Source: Myxococcales bacterium (GTDB lineage: Bacteria > Myxococcota_A > Polyangia > Palsa-1104). Taken from it: a stretch of 53,920 bases of DNA. The notes under the pieces are model-generated. The model did not search any database and had not been told where the DNA came from. It saw only the letters and a program-made list of their open reading frames with translations. Each line of letters starts with the position of its first letter. The first letter of the stretch is position 1. This document shows, one piece after another, positions 8,078 through 19,328 of the stretch. A program made the translations under genes and the position numbers. The stretch is from the NCBI GenBank assembly GCA_028287105.1, contig JAQBQH010000052.1, forward strand, positions 1 to 53,920, read 5' to 3'.

Positions 8078-8581
8078 TCAGCCTTCTGCTCTCTCCTCCC
8101 AGATCTGGATCGCCGTCGAGTCGATGCCGATGGCACGACCGGGAACCGGCGGCGGCAAGGAAGGGTCCTCGGCCGCGAGCAACTTGAACCGATACTCGAG
8201 ATCCGCTTCGGCGAGCGGGTGCAGGAGCTTGACGCTGACGACGCGGTCGTCGGCCCCGAGGACGCGGAAGCGCACCATCGAGCCGTCGGCCGTCTTCGCC
8301 TCGTACTTGCGTCCGACCTCCGGCGTCTCGCCCTCGGGGAACTCGCTGCGCAGGATCTCCATCTCCGGCAGCACCGATTCGTCGCCGAACGCGCACGCGG
8401 CTTCCAGCTCGCCGCTCGCCTCTTCGCCCACATGCAGCCGCGCGATCACATGCTCCAGCGCAGGCAGCAGGCGGCGGCGGCCGGGGACGAACTCGAGGGG
8501 TCCACGCGCCTCCGAAGACTCGAGGACGTGGCCGCTCTTGATGCGGATCTCGTATTCCAGCTTCAGCAGTGTTTGGGCCAT
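8078..8581 (-). CDS. SlyD-like FKBP-type peptidyl-prolyl cis-trans isomerase
   Basis: 167 residues. The N-terminal LKLEYEIRIKSGHVLESS, then PLEFVPG and LLPALEHVIARLHVGEE, match the two halves of a SlyD-type FKBP domain, with a chaperone-like insert-in-flap in between and HPLAEADLEYRFKL as the closing strand. Family members speed proline isomerisation and hold unfolded proteins. The metal-binding His-rich tail of E. coli SlyD is absent; the C-terminus is short. ATG 8581 is chosen over an adjacent in-frame GTG; neither has a clear Shine-Dalgarno. It precedes the HD-GYP gene by 4 bases. Probably cytoplasmic, since no signal peptide is visible. Confidence 0.75.
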   Translation of the reverse strand: MAQTLLKLEYEIRIKSGHVLESSEARGPLEFVPGRRRLLPALEHVIARLHVGEEASGELEAACAFGDESVLPEMEILRSEFPEGETPEVGRKYEAKTADGSMVRFRVLGADDRVVSVKLLHPLAEADLEYRFKLLAAEDPSLPPPVPGRAIGIDSTAIQIWEERAEG

Positions 8582-8722
8582 CACAGCGGCGGATACATCA
8601 AAAGTGGGGCCAGTTCGCAGTGTGAAGATTCCAACCAGTTGCGGCCCGACGCCTGGGATGTCCGGCCCCGATCGGTGCTTTCACTCCCACGCGAAAAGGT
8701 GGGTTGTCATGGAAAGCGCGCT
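8582..8722. other. 140-base noncoding block with small dyads
   Basis: This stretch lies between the SlyD-like start and the end of the kinase gene. It contains CCAGTT twice 25 bases apart, GGGGCC near 8606 with GGCCCC near 8664 as an inverted pair, and a 5-base stem CCCAC/GTGGG (8686-8690 and 8699-8703) with an 8-base loop just downstream of the kinase stop. No T-run follows on the minus strand, so it is at best a weak transcription end or an RNA element. An insertion-sequence remnant is possible but unproven. Confidence 0.35.
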
Positions 8723-11440
<2,718 letters not shown>

Positions 11441-11444
11441 GCGC

Positions 11445-11476
11445 AATCGGTTTTCCGAAAGACAATCCAACCGATT
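11445..11476. promoter_or_regulatory. 8-base inverted repeat immediately upstream of the kinase start
   Basis: AATCGGTT (11445-11452) and AACCGATT (11469-11476) form a perfect 8-base inverted repeat with a 16-base spacer. On the coding strand it ends 4 bases before the kinase ATG, where a ribosome site would be expected. It could be an operator for a dimeric regulator or an RNA hairpin that hides the start. Confidence 0.45.
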
Positions 11477-11541
11477 CGTCCCCCCAAAAGACGATCGAGC
11501 GGCGCGATTGTAATGAAAACGGAGCGGAGCGGGGACGAAAC

Positions 11542-12207
11542 TCAGCGCCCGAGGAACGGACGCAGGAAAGCCTGGGCTTCGCTGTCGATGCGCTCGAGCG
11601 ACGCGGTCAGCTCGTGGCCGTCGTCGACCTCGACGAGGTTTACCCACGGCTTGCCGGCCGCGAAGTCGCGCGAGAGCTGGATGTCGACGGTATCGTCGCT
11701 GCGCCCGTGGATGATGAGCGTGGGCACGCGCACATCGGGCCAGCCGTCGCCCTTGCCGTCCAGCGTCGAGAGCTCGCGCACGAAGTCGTAGTGCACGCGC
11801 GTGGCGCGATTCTCCGCGTAGTCCTGCACGTCGAGCCGGCCGGTCTCGCGCCAGCGACGCCAGCCGTCTTCGCCGAGTCGCTGACGCCAGCGCTCGGCGA
11901 GGCGAAACGCCGGCGCCAGGAGCACCAGGGCGGCCACCCGCGCATCTTCCTCGGCGACGCGCGCGGCGGTCAGCCCGCCGAGGCTGGAGCCGAACACGAC
12001 CGCGCGATCGCGCGAGTCCCCGAGGGCGGCGCGCACCACGTTCAGCATGTCCTGGAAGCTGAGTCGCTCGAGCGACGGGACGCGCAGGTTGAGCCGCTGC
12101 AGCGTCACGCCGCGCGCGGCGAAGCGCTCGCTCAGCTTGACCCCTTTGGTCGAGTTGGGACCGGAGGCGAAGCCGTGCAGGTACAGGAAGCGTGGTCCAG
12201 GGTCCAC
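11542..12207 (-). CDS. YqiA-like alpha/beta-hydrolase (predicted esterase)
   Basis: 221 residues. The fold marks are FLYLHGFASGPNSTKG at the oxyanion region, GSSLGG as the nucleophile elbow with the serine, HGRSDDTVD with the acid, and DDGHEL with the histidine. The length and the early HGFASGP resemble the YqiA/UPF0227 group of small esterases, in which E. coli YqiA cleaves palmitoyl-CoA and other short esters. The substrate here is unknown. The start is GTG 12207. The gene is 62 bases after the secreted protein gene and 101 bases ahead of the kinase, all on the minus strand. Cytoplasmic. Confidence 0.82.
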   Translation of the reverse strand: MDPGPRFLYLHGFASGPNSTKGVKLSERFAARGVTLQRLNLRVPSLERLSFQDMLNVVRAALGDSRDRAVVFGSSLGGLTAARVAEEDARVAALVLLAPAFRLAERWRQRLGEDGWRRWRETGRLDVQDYAENRATRVHYDFVRELSTLDGKGDGWPDVRVPTLIIHGRSDDTVDIQLSRDFAAGKPWVNLVEVDDGHELTASLERIDSEAQAFLRPFLGR

Positions 12208-12269
12208 CGCTCGGTTTTATCAGGTTGGGCGGGCGAATGCGCGCCAGGCGGGCGGATGCGCGCGCCCGG

Positions 12270-13172
12270 CTACTTGGCGGCGAGCTTGTTGCCGAAGCGC
12301 TCGACGTTGACCAGCCACGCCGCCGCGTTCTTGACGTAGCGCCCCGTGCCCGCCGTGTCCCACTTGTAATAGAGGCGAGTGAAGCCACCGTCGAGGATCG
12401 CGCGTCGGCCGTTCTGGTCGTAGAACGCGGCCACCAGGTTATCCTCGTGCCCGTAGACGAGTGGCTTGAGCACCTGGTTGGGCTGAATCGTGGCGATGGT
12501 GATGCCCTCGTACAGATAGTGCAGCCCCGTCGTCAGCAGGTGATTCGGCAGGATGCCGTGCGTGGCCGGCTTCGACCACAGGTTCACGGTCTGATCGCCC
12601 GGCACGTTGCCGAGCATCTTGGTGCCGAAGAGCACCTGCGCCACCTGGTTGGCGTCGGCGTAGTAGGGCTCGTTGTCGCCCCAGATGTAGACGCCCTTGC
12701 CGCTCTCGAAGAACTCCTTGATGACCTTCAGGTGCTCGCCGTTCAGCTTCGGCGTCGCGTCGCTGATGATCCAGAGCTGACACGACTTCGCGAGCGCCTT
12801 CTTGAGGTCGGCGGCGGGCGGCGGATTGTTGAGCCAGCGATAGACGCCGAAGCCCTTCTCCTTGAGCGCCTTCTTGGGCAGCTCGAAGTCGAAGCCCTCG
12901 CCGGTGTAGAGGTGCAGGACCGCGATCGTCTGCCCCTCGAACGCACCGTCGACGGCGAGGTCGTTCTGATTGCCCCTGGCGTTGCCCCAGTGATCGGCGG
13001 CGACCGGCACGACGCGCTCTTCGACGTGCGCGCGCCCGCTCGCGTCCTTGACCTCGACGCGACGATGCTCGGTCGGCACGCTCTGCGCGGCAGCGGGATT
13101 GTATTGGGCGTGGGCCGGCGCGGCGAGCGCGCAGGCGAAGAGGGCGACCGTCGCGGCGAGGGAGGTCTTCAT
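12270..13172 (-). CDS. secreted protein of unknown function
   Basis: 300 residues. A clear Sec signal peptide (MKTSLAATVALFACALAAPAHA) precedes a mature region of mixed alpha/beta character, with FEGQTIAVLHLY, LWIISDATPKL and GKGVYIWGDNEPYYADANQ. The last segment suggests a Rossmann-like or GATase-like fold in which a carbohydrate- or peptide-binding role could be imagined, but no catalytic triad can be named. ATG 13172 has AAGGAGGG directly in front, with unusually short spacing; GTG 13184 is the alternative and has no ribosome site. It lies downstream of the GDSL lipoprotein and may be transcribed with it. No family is recognised. Confidence 0.6.
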   Translation of the reverse strand: MKTSLAATVALFACALAAPAHAQYNPAAAQSVPTEHRRVEVKDASGRAHVEERVVPVAADHWGNARGNQNDLAVDGAFEGQTIAVLHLYTGEGFDFELPKKALKEKGFGVYRWLNNPPPAADLKKALAKSCQLWIISDATPKLNGEHLKVIKEFFESGKGVYIWGDNEPYYADANQVAQVLFGTKMLGNVPGDQTVNLWSKPATHGILPNHLLTTGLHYLYEGITIATIQPNQVLKPLVYGHEDNLVAAFYDQNGRRAILDGGFTRLYYKWDTAGTGRYVKNAAAWLVNVERFGNKLAAK

Positions 13173-13212
13173 CCCTCCTTGCACGCGCGCCGCGGTGAAA
13201 CGATCTACGCGG

Positions 13213-14154
13213 TCAGGGCAGCGTCGCGCCGGTGACGATCTTGTAGATCGAGCGGCGGATGGTGTCGTGGCCCTTGGTGTTCGGGTGGATGCAGTCGCTG
13301 CCGTTGCGGAAGTACCAGACGTCGGTCGCGGTCATGTTGTTGTAGCCGTGACCGTGGAAGTCCGCGTACATGTCGTAAACCGTACCGCCGACCTTCTGCA
13401 GCGCCGCCGTCATCACGCCGTTCCAGGCCGCGAAGACCTCCATGTCGCGCATGGCGGTGACGTTCGCCTGCGGGCCGCACATCACCTTGGCGAAGTCGCC
13501 CATGCCGTCGGTGAAGTCGTAGATGTTGGCCAGGACGACGTAGACCTTGCCGGTGCCGAAGCGCCCCGCCGTCGTCAGCTCGCCGAGGATCGCGTCGAGG
13601 TGCGTGGCGAACTCGCCGCGGACCGTCGCGTCGGTGCCGCCGATGGCCTTGGCCGCGTGGCCGTTGAGGTCGTTGCCGCCGATGGTGATGACGACGAGCA
13701 CGTCGCCGGGATAGCTGTGCGCGAGGCCGGTCACCTGCGTCTTGAGCAGCGGAACGCCGCCCGGGACATCGCTGTAGGTGTCGGTGATGGCGCCGTTCTG
13801 CGCCGCGTGAACGTACATGAGGGCGGGCCACTTGGTGGTCAGGTCCGCCTTGAGGAGGTCGTGATAGAACGGCATCTCCCCGCCCTTGTCGGAGATCGAG
13901 TCCCCGAGGACGATCAGGGTGCCGATGGTCGAGCCGGGCGGCACGATGCCGGTACCGTTGCCACCCGTTCCGCTTCCACCGCCGCCGCCGCCGCCGCCAC
14001 TGCCGCCGCCGCCCGTTCCGCCACCGCCGCCACTGCTCCCGCCGCCGCCCGTTCCACCATCGCCACCGTTGGCACCCATGCCCGACGGGGATGAGCTGCA
14101 CCCGGCGATCGTGAGCGCTGCGATGAAGAGCCCTGTAGCGAGTCGATGTGTCAT
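13213..14154 (-). CDS. SGNH/GDSL-hydrolase lipoprotein with Gly-rich linker
   Basis: 313 residues. The lipoprotein signal ends in the lipobox IAGC near residue 19. Residues ~25-70 are an extreme Gly/Ser linker encoded by GGC-rich DNA. The catalytic domain shows VLGDSIS (block I, Ser), ITIGGNDLNG (block III, Asn) and CIHPNTKGH (block V, His). SGNH enzymes are esterases or lipases acting on acetylated sugars, lipids or other esters. The linker should hold the enzyme away from the membrane. The start is ATG 14154, with GGAGG 8 bases upstream. It is probably anchored to the outer membrane or periplasm; substrate unknown. Confidence 0.85.
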   Translation of the reverse strand: MTHRLATGLFIAALTIAGCSSSPSGMGANGGDGGTGGGGSSGGGGGTGGGGSGGGGGGGGSGTGGNGTGIVPPGSTIGTLIVLGDSISDKGGEMPFYHDLLKADLTTKWPALMYVHAAQNGAITDTYSDVPGGVPLLKTQVTGLAHSYPGDVLVVITIGGNDLNGHAAKAIGGTDATVRGEFATHLDAILGELTTAGRFGTGKVYVVLANIYDFTDGMGDFAKVMCGPQANVTAMRDMEVFAAWNGVMTAALQKVGGTVYDMYADFHGHGYNNMTATDVWYFRNGSDCIHPNTKGHDTIRRSIYKIVTGATLP

Positions 14155-14263
14155 GTGATGAGCCTCCGCGTAGGCGGCGTAGCGCAGATCACATACAAGT
14201 CACAACCGCGAAATCGCGCGACTGACTCAAACTAGTATGAGAGGCGAGATTGGTGATGAAATA

Positions 14264-16060
14264 TTAGTGGCCGGTATCACGGCCGCGCAGATCGGCCGGG
14301 GTCATCGCGTCGGAAAGGCGATTGGCGAGGTCGGCGTGCTCCTCGCGCATCTCCTCCGGCAGGTGTTCGCCGAACGAGCTCAGGAAGTCCTCCTGACCGT
14401 GAACCGCCTCCGCCCACTCCGCCGGATCCACCTTGAGCAGCGTCGCCATCGCCTCGTCGCTCAGATCGGTGCCCTTGCGATCGATGGCGTTCTTCGTCGG
14501 AATGCAGCCGATCGGCGTTTCCAGAACCTCGCCGGTGCCGTCGCAGCGCTCGAGAATCCACTTGAGCACGCGCAGGTTGTCGCCGAAGCCCGGCCACAGG
14601 AACTTGCCATTGTCGCCGGTGCGGAACCAGTTGGTGCGGAAGATCTTGGGCGGCTTGGCCAGCTTCGCACCGACGGCGAGCCAGTGCGCGAAATAGTCGC
14701 CCATGTTGTAGCCGCAGAACGGCAGCATGGCCATCGGGTCGCGGCGCAGGACGCCGACCTTTCCCGTCGCTGCGGCCGTCGTCTCCGACGACAGCGTGGC
14801 GCCGAGGAAGGTGCCGTGCTGCCAGTTGCGCGACTCGTACACGAGCGGCACGCGACGCTGGCGGCGCGCACCGAACAGCATGGCGTCGATCGGCACGCCC
14901 TTGGGATTCTCGAACTCGGGCGAGATCGACGCGCACTGCGCCGCCGCCACCGTGAAGCGCGAGTTGGGATGCGCCGCCTTCTCGGTCGACGCCGGGGTCC
15001 ACGGCCGCCCCTGCCAGTCGAGCGCCTCGGGTGGCGCCGGATCGTCGTGCCCCTCCCACCACACCGTGCCGTCGGGACGCAGCGCCACGTTCGTGTAGAT
15101 CGTGTCGCGCTGGATCATGTCGAACGCGTTCGGATTGGTCTTCCGGCTCGTGCCCGGCACGACGCCGAAGAAGCCGGCCTCCGGGTTGACCGCCCACAGC
15201 CGGCCGTCGTCGCCCGGCCGCAGCCAGGCGATGTCGTCACCGACGGTCTCGGCCTTCCAGCCCGGCATCGACGGCGGCGGTACCAGCATCGCCAGGTTGG
15301 TCTTGCCGCACGCCGACGGGAACGCCGCCGTGATGTAGTGCTTCTTCCCTTCGGGCGTCGTCAGCCCGAGGATCAGCATGTGCTCGGCGAGCCAGCCTTC
15401 CTTCTTGCCGAGCCACGACGCGAGCCGAAGCGCCATGCACTTCTTGCCGAGCAGCGCGTTGCCGCCGTAGCCCGAGCCGATCGACCAGACCGTGTTCTCC
15501 TCGGGAAAGTGGCAGATGAAGCGCCGCTCCGGCGACAGATCGCCGAGCGAATGCAGACAGCGCGTGAAGTCGTCCGAGCTGCCGAGATGCTCGAGCGCGA
15601 CCTGCCCCACGCGCGTCATGATGCGCATGTTGAGCACGACGTACTTGGAGTCGGTGATCTCGACGCCGACCTTGGAGAACTTCGAGCCCGCCGGCCCCAT
15701 CAGGAACGGCACGACGTACATCGTGCGCCCCTTCATGGCGCCCTTGAACAGCGGCGAGAGCTTGCCGCGCGCGTCGGCGGCGGACATCCAATTGTTGTTC
15801 GGACCCGCGTCGTCCTTCTCGCGGGTACAGACGAACGTGAGGTGCTCGGTGCGCGCGACATCGTGCGTCGCCGAACGATGCAGGTAACAGCCGGGCAGCT
15901 TCTGCTGGTTGAGCTCGATGAGCTCACCCGCCGCCACCGACTCCTGGATCAGGCGATTCCTCTCCGCCTCGGAGCCGTCGCACCAGACCACCCGGTCCGG
16001 CGTCGTGAGCTTACTGATCTCGTCTACCCATCGCGCAATCGCTGGATGTTGACCTGCCAT
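14264..16060 (-). CDS. pckG: phosphoenolpyruvate carboxykinase (GTP)
   Basis: 598 residues, the normal size of GTP-dependent PEPCK. It converts oxaloacetate and GTP to phosphoenolpyruvate, GDP and CO2 in gluconeogenesis. Marks are NNNWMS near residue 88, the kinase-1 P-loop FPSACGKTNLAM near 247-258 with the hyper-reactive cysteine, TVGDDIAWL, and NWFRTGDNGKFLWPGFGDN towards the C-terminus, which are specific to the GTP class rather than the ATP class. ATG 16060 is chosen for the GAGGAG 5 bases upstream. It is a single gene, divergent from the Rieske oxygenase across 99 bases and followed by 109 bases before the GDSL gene. Cytoplasmic. Confidence 0.97.
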   Translation of the reverse strand: MAGQHPAIARWVDEISKLTTPDRVVWCDGSEAERNRLIQESVAAGELIELNQQKLPGCYLHRSATHDVARTEHLTFVCTREKDDAGPNNNWMSAADARGKLSPLFKGAMKGRTMYVVPFLMGPAGSKFSKVGVEITDSKYVVLNMRIMTRVGQVALEHLGSSDDFTRCLHSLGDLSPERRFICHFPEENTVWSIGSGYGGNALLGKKCMALRLASWLGKKEGWLAEHMLILGLTTPEGKKHYITAAFPSACGKTNLAMLVPPPSMPGWKAETVGDDIAWLRPGDDGRLWAVNPEAGFFGVVPGTSRKTNPNAFDMIQRDTIYTNVALRPDGTVWWEGHDDPAPPEALDWQGRPWTPASTEKAAHPNSRFTVAAAQCASISPEFENPKGVPIDAMLFGARRQRRVPLVYESRNWQHGTFLGATLSSETTAAATGKVGVLRRDPMAMLPFCGYNMGDYFAHWLAVGAKLAKPPKIFRTNWFRTGDNGKFLWPGFGDNLRVLKWILERCDGTGEVLETPIGCIPTKNAIDRKGTDLSDEAMATLLKVDPAEWAEAVHGQEDFLSSFGEHLPEEMREEHADLANRLSDAMTPADLRGRDTGH

Positions 16061-16159
16061 GATTCTCCTCAAAGGGGGTCCGCGGTCCGGAGAATGTGGA
16101 GACTTTCAGGCCATTTTGCAACCCTCGTCCCACTGCAATGTCGTAGTAAAGTTCCGACC

Positions 16160-17212
16160 GTGCGGATCGTCGTAGACCCGGACATCGCGCGCGCCGAAAC
16201 CCTTCCCGGCGAGGCGTATCGATCGGCGGCGCTGCACGCGCAGCTGGTCGACCGCGTGCTCGCGACCAGCTGGCAGGTGACGCTGGACCCGTCGCTGGTG
16301 CCGCCCGCGACCGTGGCGCCGTTCACGCTGCTGCCGGGCTGTCTCGACGAGCCGCTCCTGCTCGTACGCGACGGTGACGCGCTGCGCTGCCTGTCCAACG
16401 TCTGCACCCATCGCGGCTCGATCTTGTGCGAGGAGGCGGGCGCGGCGACCACGCTGCGCTGCCGCTATCACGGCCGCCGCTTCGGCCTCGACGGCCGCCT
16501 GCGTCACGCGCCCGAGTTCGAAGACGCGCTCGATTTCCCATCGGAGCGCGACCACCTGCCGGTCTTGCCGCTGGCGCTGTTCGGGCCGCTGGCGCTCACC
16601 TCGCTGGCCCCTGCGTTCGGCGTCGAGGAGCTCCTGCATCCGGTGCGCACACGCCTCGCCGGACTGGCGCTCGACGAGCTGACGCTCGATCCCGAGAGCG
16701 TCCGCGACTTCGACGTCGGCGCCAACTGGATGCTCTACGTCGACAACTACCTCGAGGGGCTGCACATCCCGTTCGTCCACCCCGGCCTCGCCGAGACGCT
16801 CGACTTCGGCGCCTATCGCACCGAGCTGGAGCCGCGCGGCACGGTCCAGATCGGCATCGCCAAGCCAGGCGAAGAGCGCTTCGACGGCGGCGACGTCGCC
16901 GCCTGGTACTTCTGGCTCTTCCCGAACCTGATGCTCAATTTCTATCCGTGGGGCCTGTCGCTCAACGTCGTCACCCCGCTCTCCGTCGATCAGACGCGCG
17001 TCCACTACCGCAGCTACGTCCTCGACGAAGCGCGCCGCGGCAAGGGCGCCGGCAGCGGGCTCGATCGCGTAGAGCACGAAGATGAAGAGGTGGTCGAGGC
17101 GGTGCAGCGCGGCATCCGCGCGCGGCTGTACCGTCGGGGGCGCTATTCACCGTCGCGCGAGACGGGCGTGCATCACTTCCATCGCTTGCTGGCGGCGGCG
17201 CTCGACGGCTGA
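16160..17212 (+). CDS. Rieske-type ring-hydroxylating/demethylating oxygenase, alpha subunit
   Basis: 350 residues. The N-terminal Rieske [2Fe-2S] domain has CTHRG and, 18 residues on, CRYHG, the standard CxH...CxxH ligands. The C-terminal catalytic domain carries the mononuclear iron site in NYLEGLHIPFVHPGL (NxxExxHxxxxH). The closest general pattern is the stand-alone oxygenases such as choline monooxygenase-like and aromatic O-/N-demethylase-like proteins; the substrate cannot be read from sequence. No ferredoxin or reductase partner is adjacent, so it must borrow one. GTG 16160 is the start: it opens the RIVVDPDIARAE N-terminus, and the reading frame upstream merely runs antisense through pckG. 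Cytoplasmic. Confidence 0.85.
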   Translation: MRIVVDPDIARAETLPGEAYRSAALHAQLVDRVLATSWQVTLDPSLVPPATVAPFTLLPGCLDEPLLLVRDGDALRCLSNVCTHRGSILCEEAGAATTLRCRYHGRRFGLDGRLRHAPEFEDALDFPSERDHLPVLPLALFGPLALTSLAPAFGVEELLHPVRTRLAGLALDELTLDPESVRDFDVGANWMLYVDNYLEGLHIPFVHPGLAETLDFGAYRTELEPRGTVQIGIAKPGEERFDGGDVAAWYFWLFPNLMLNFYPWGLSLNVVTPLSVDQTRVHYRSYVLDEARRGKGAGSGLDRVEHEDEEVVEAVQRGIRARLYRRGRYSPSRETGVHHFHRLLAAALDG

Positions 17213-17238
17213 TTGGCGCGGATGGTCGGCTGGTGCGG

Positions 17239-19293
17239 TCAGCTGACCTGAGCTGCGCCCAGGGGCAGCAGAACGGTGAAGGTGGTGCCGCCGTTTTCGC
17301 GCGACGCGACCTCGATGGTGCCGCCGTGGCGGTGGACGATCTCGCGCGCGATGTGCAGGCCGAGGCCGAGCCCGCCGGCGTTGGCGCGCTGGGCGTTGGA
17401 TCCGCGAAAGAACGGCGTGAAGAGCTGGTCGAGCTGCGCGGCGGGGATGCCGATGCCGTCGTCGCGCACCGAGAGCCGCGCGCGGTCGCCGTCGCGTTCG
17501 ACGACCACGTGGATGAGGCCGTCGGCCGGGCTGTAGCGCACCGCGTTGGAGACGAGGTTGGTGACCACCTGCTCGATGCGCACGGCGTCCCAGCGGCCGA
17601 CGACGGCCCCGGCGGCGGCATCGACGACGGCGCGCGGCCCGTCACTGGTCAGGATCATGTCGACGACGTCGCGGCACATGGCGGTCAGGTCGACGTCGCT
17701 CGGGCGCAGCGGCAATTCGCCGTCGACGCGCACGCTGTCGAGGAGCTGCTCGACCAGCCGCACCAGGCGCAGGCTCTGCCGACGCAAGCGCGCCAGCAGG
17801 CCCTGGCGCCGTTCGGGGTCGTCGAACGCCGCGGGGTCGACCTCGATGAGCTGCGTCGTAGCGTGGAGCGCGGTGAGCGGCGTGCGCAGCTCGTGCGCGG
17901 CGACCCGGAGGAAGCGCTCCTTCTCCTGCGCCAGCTCGTGCAGCGCCGAGACGTCCTGGAAGGCGAGCACCACGGACTCCACGGTCTTGCCGTCGACGGC
18001 GAAGATGGGCGCCGCCGCCATGAGCGTCGTGGCCAGCGGCGCGCCGTCGGGCTTGAGGAGGACCACCTCGCGCGGCGACGGATGGATTCCGCGCAGCGCC
18101 TGGGCCGGCGGCAGGAGCTCCGGCGGCAGGAGCTCGCCGTCGAGCTGGGTCACGCGCACGGCGCCGCAGGGCGCCAGCGCCGTCCCGCGGGCGAGGCCGA
18201 GGCGATCGCGGAGGACCTGCGATGCGGCGTTGCCGAGCACGAAGTCGCCGCGGCCATCGAACACCTCGACGAGGATCGGCAGGTGCTCGATGGTGTCGGC
18301 CAGCCGCCGTGTCAGCCGATCGGCGACCGCCTGCGCGTGCCGCTGCTCGAGGATCGCGGCCGACATCGAGGCCAGGATGCGCATCGCCTCGACCTCTTCG
18401 GGGTGGTAGCGATACGACTCGGCGGCGCCGGCGAACAGATGACCAAAGACGCGCTCGCGGTGGCGCATGGCGAGCGCCATGAACGAAGCGGCGCCGGTCC
18501 TCTTGGCCAGCTTGATGAGGAGCTGCTTCGGGTCGCCGGCGGAGACGTCGGGGACGACGTAGGGGTTGTGCGCCGACAGCGCCTCGAGCAGCATCGCGGC
18601 GGGCGCGGTGGTTCCGACGAGCGCGGCGTCCTTGCCGATGCCGGCGATGACGCGCACGAGGCCGTCTTCGACCTCGGTGATCGAGGCTTGATCGGAGCCG
18701 GTCAGCTCGACGGTGGTGGCGAGGATGAGCTGGTGCAACGCGGCGACGTCGCTGGTGGCGACGGCGCGCTCGCCGAACTGGCGCAGCGCGGTGCCGAGCC
18801 GGGCGCGGCGCGCGGCCAGCTCCTGCGTGCGGGCGTGCACGATCGCCGCCGCGGGGAAGCGCGCCACCGCGGTGAGCACGCGCAGCGTTGGCTCCGGGAC
18901 CGTCGCTGCCGTGGGAAACGCCAGCGCCAGGACGCCGACGAGCGCGTCGTCGTGACGCAGCGGCAGCCCAAGCGCGCCGTGCAAATTGTACGCGTACGCG
19001 CGCTGCACGGCGGGAAGCTCTGACAGCGGCGGATCGTCGAGGTTGAAGGCGCGCTGCGTGACGCCGGCAAAGACAGCTTCGACCAGCTCGCGTGGCAGAT
19101 GCAGCGACGGCGTGTCGCGGTTCTCGGCCCAACGATGGAACACGGCGCGCGTGTCGTCGCGCAGGTAGATGCCGCCGAACTCGCAGCCGGCGATGCGCCG
19201 CGCCAGGTCGAGGAAGCGCGCCAGCGCGGAGTCGACATCGCGCCGGGACGCGAAGATCTCCGCCACTTCCTCCAGCACCGCGACGTCGATCAC
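17239..19293 (-). CDS. GAF-GAF-PAS sensor histidine kinase
   Basis: 684 residues, no transmembrane segment. Two GAF-like domains (about 10-150 and 175-325) precede a PAS-like region (335-450). The kinase core has the H-box RVAAHELRTPLTALHAT, the N-box QVVTNLVSNAVRYSP, the G1 box RDDGIGI and GGLGLGLHIA. It should sense a soluble signal and autophosphorylate on the H-box histidine. No response regulator lies beside it. GTG 19293 is chosen; TATACT on the coding strand ends 8 bases before it and no Shine-Dalgarno is present, so the transcript may be leaderless. The frame runs further upstream, but only over the antisense of the SnoaL-like gene. Confidence 0.88.
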   Translation of the reverse strand: MIDVAVLEEVAEIFASRRDVDSALARFLDLARRIAGCEFGGIYLRDDTRAVFHRWAENRDTPSLHLPRELVEAVFAGVTQRAFNLDDPPLSELPAVQRAYAYNLHGALGLPLRHDDALVGVLALAFPTAATVPEPTLRVLTAVARFPAAAIVHARTQELAARRARLGTALRQFGERAVATSDVAALHQLILATTVELTGSDQASITEVEDGLVRVIAGIGKDAALVGTTAPAAMLLEALSAHNPYVVPDVSAGDPKQLLIKLAKRTGAASFMALAMRHRERVFGHLFAGAAESYRYHPEEVEAMRILASMSAAILEQRHAQAVADRLTRRLADTIEHLPILVEVFDGRGDFVLGNAASQVLRDRLGLARGTALAPCGAVRVTQLDGELLPPELLPPAQALRGIHPSPREVVLLKPDGAPLATTLMAAAPIFAVDGKTVESVVLAFQDVSALHELAQEKERFLRVAAHELRTPLTALHATTQLIEVDPAAFDDPERRQGLLARLRRQSLRLVRLVEQLLDSVRVDGELPLRPSDVDLTAMCRDVVDMILTSDGPRAVVDAAAGAVVGRWDAVRIEQVVTNLVSNAVRYSPADGLIHVVVERDGDRARLSVRDDGIGIPAAQLDQLFTPFFRGSNAQRANAGGLGLGLHIAREIVHRHGGTIEVASRENGGTTFTVLLPLGAAQVS

Positions 19294-19301
19294 CAGCCGC
19301 G

Positions 19302-19328
19302 AGTATACAAGGTCGTCGCGGCGCTCAA
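19302..19328 (-). promoter_or_regulatory. candidate promoter of the GAF-PAS kinase (leaderless)
   Basis: The -10-like TATACT (19302-19307) with TTGAGC (19323-19328) 15 bases upstream resembles a sigma-70 promoter. The -10 ends 8 bases before the GTG start, so transcription would begin at about the start codon. The -35 overlaps the stop codon of the preceding SnoaL-like gene, and the spacing is short. Confidence 0.35.

Noticed and set aside
8582-8722. A c-di-GMP (GEMM) riboswitch near the HD-GYP gene
   Set aside because: A GTGAAAGC-like stretch exists on the minus strand, but the paired GEMM helices and tetraloop receptor pattern are not present.
13900-14080. GGC-rich tract as a DNA repeat element
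   Set aside because: It is in frame and encodes the Gly/Ser linker of the GDSL lipoprotein.
14237-16159. A longer start for the Rieske oxygenase
   Set aside because: The upstream part is antisense to pckG and carries no domain; GTG 16160 opens the homologous region.
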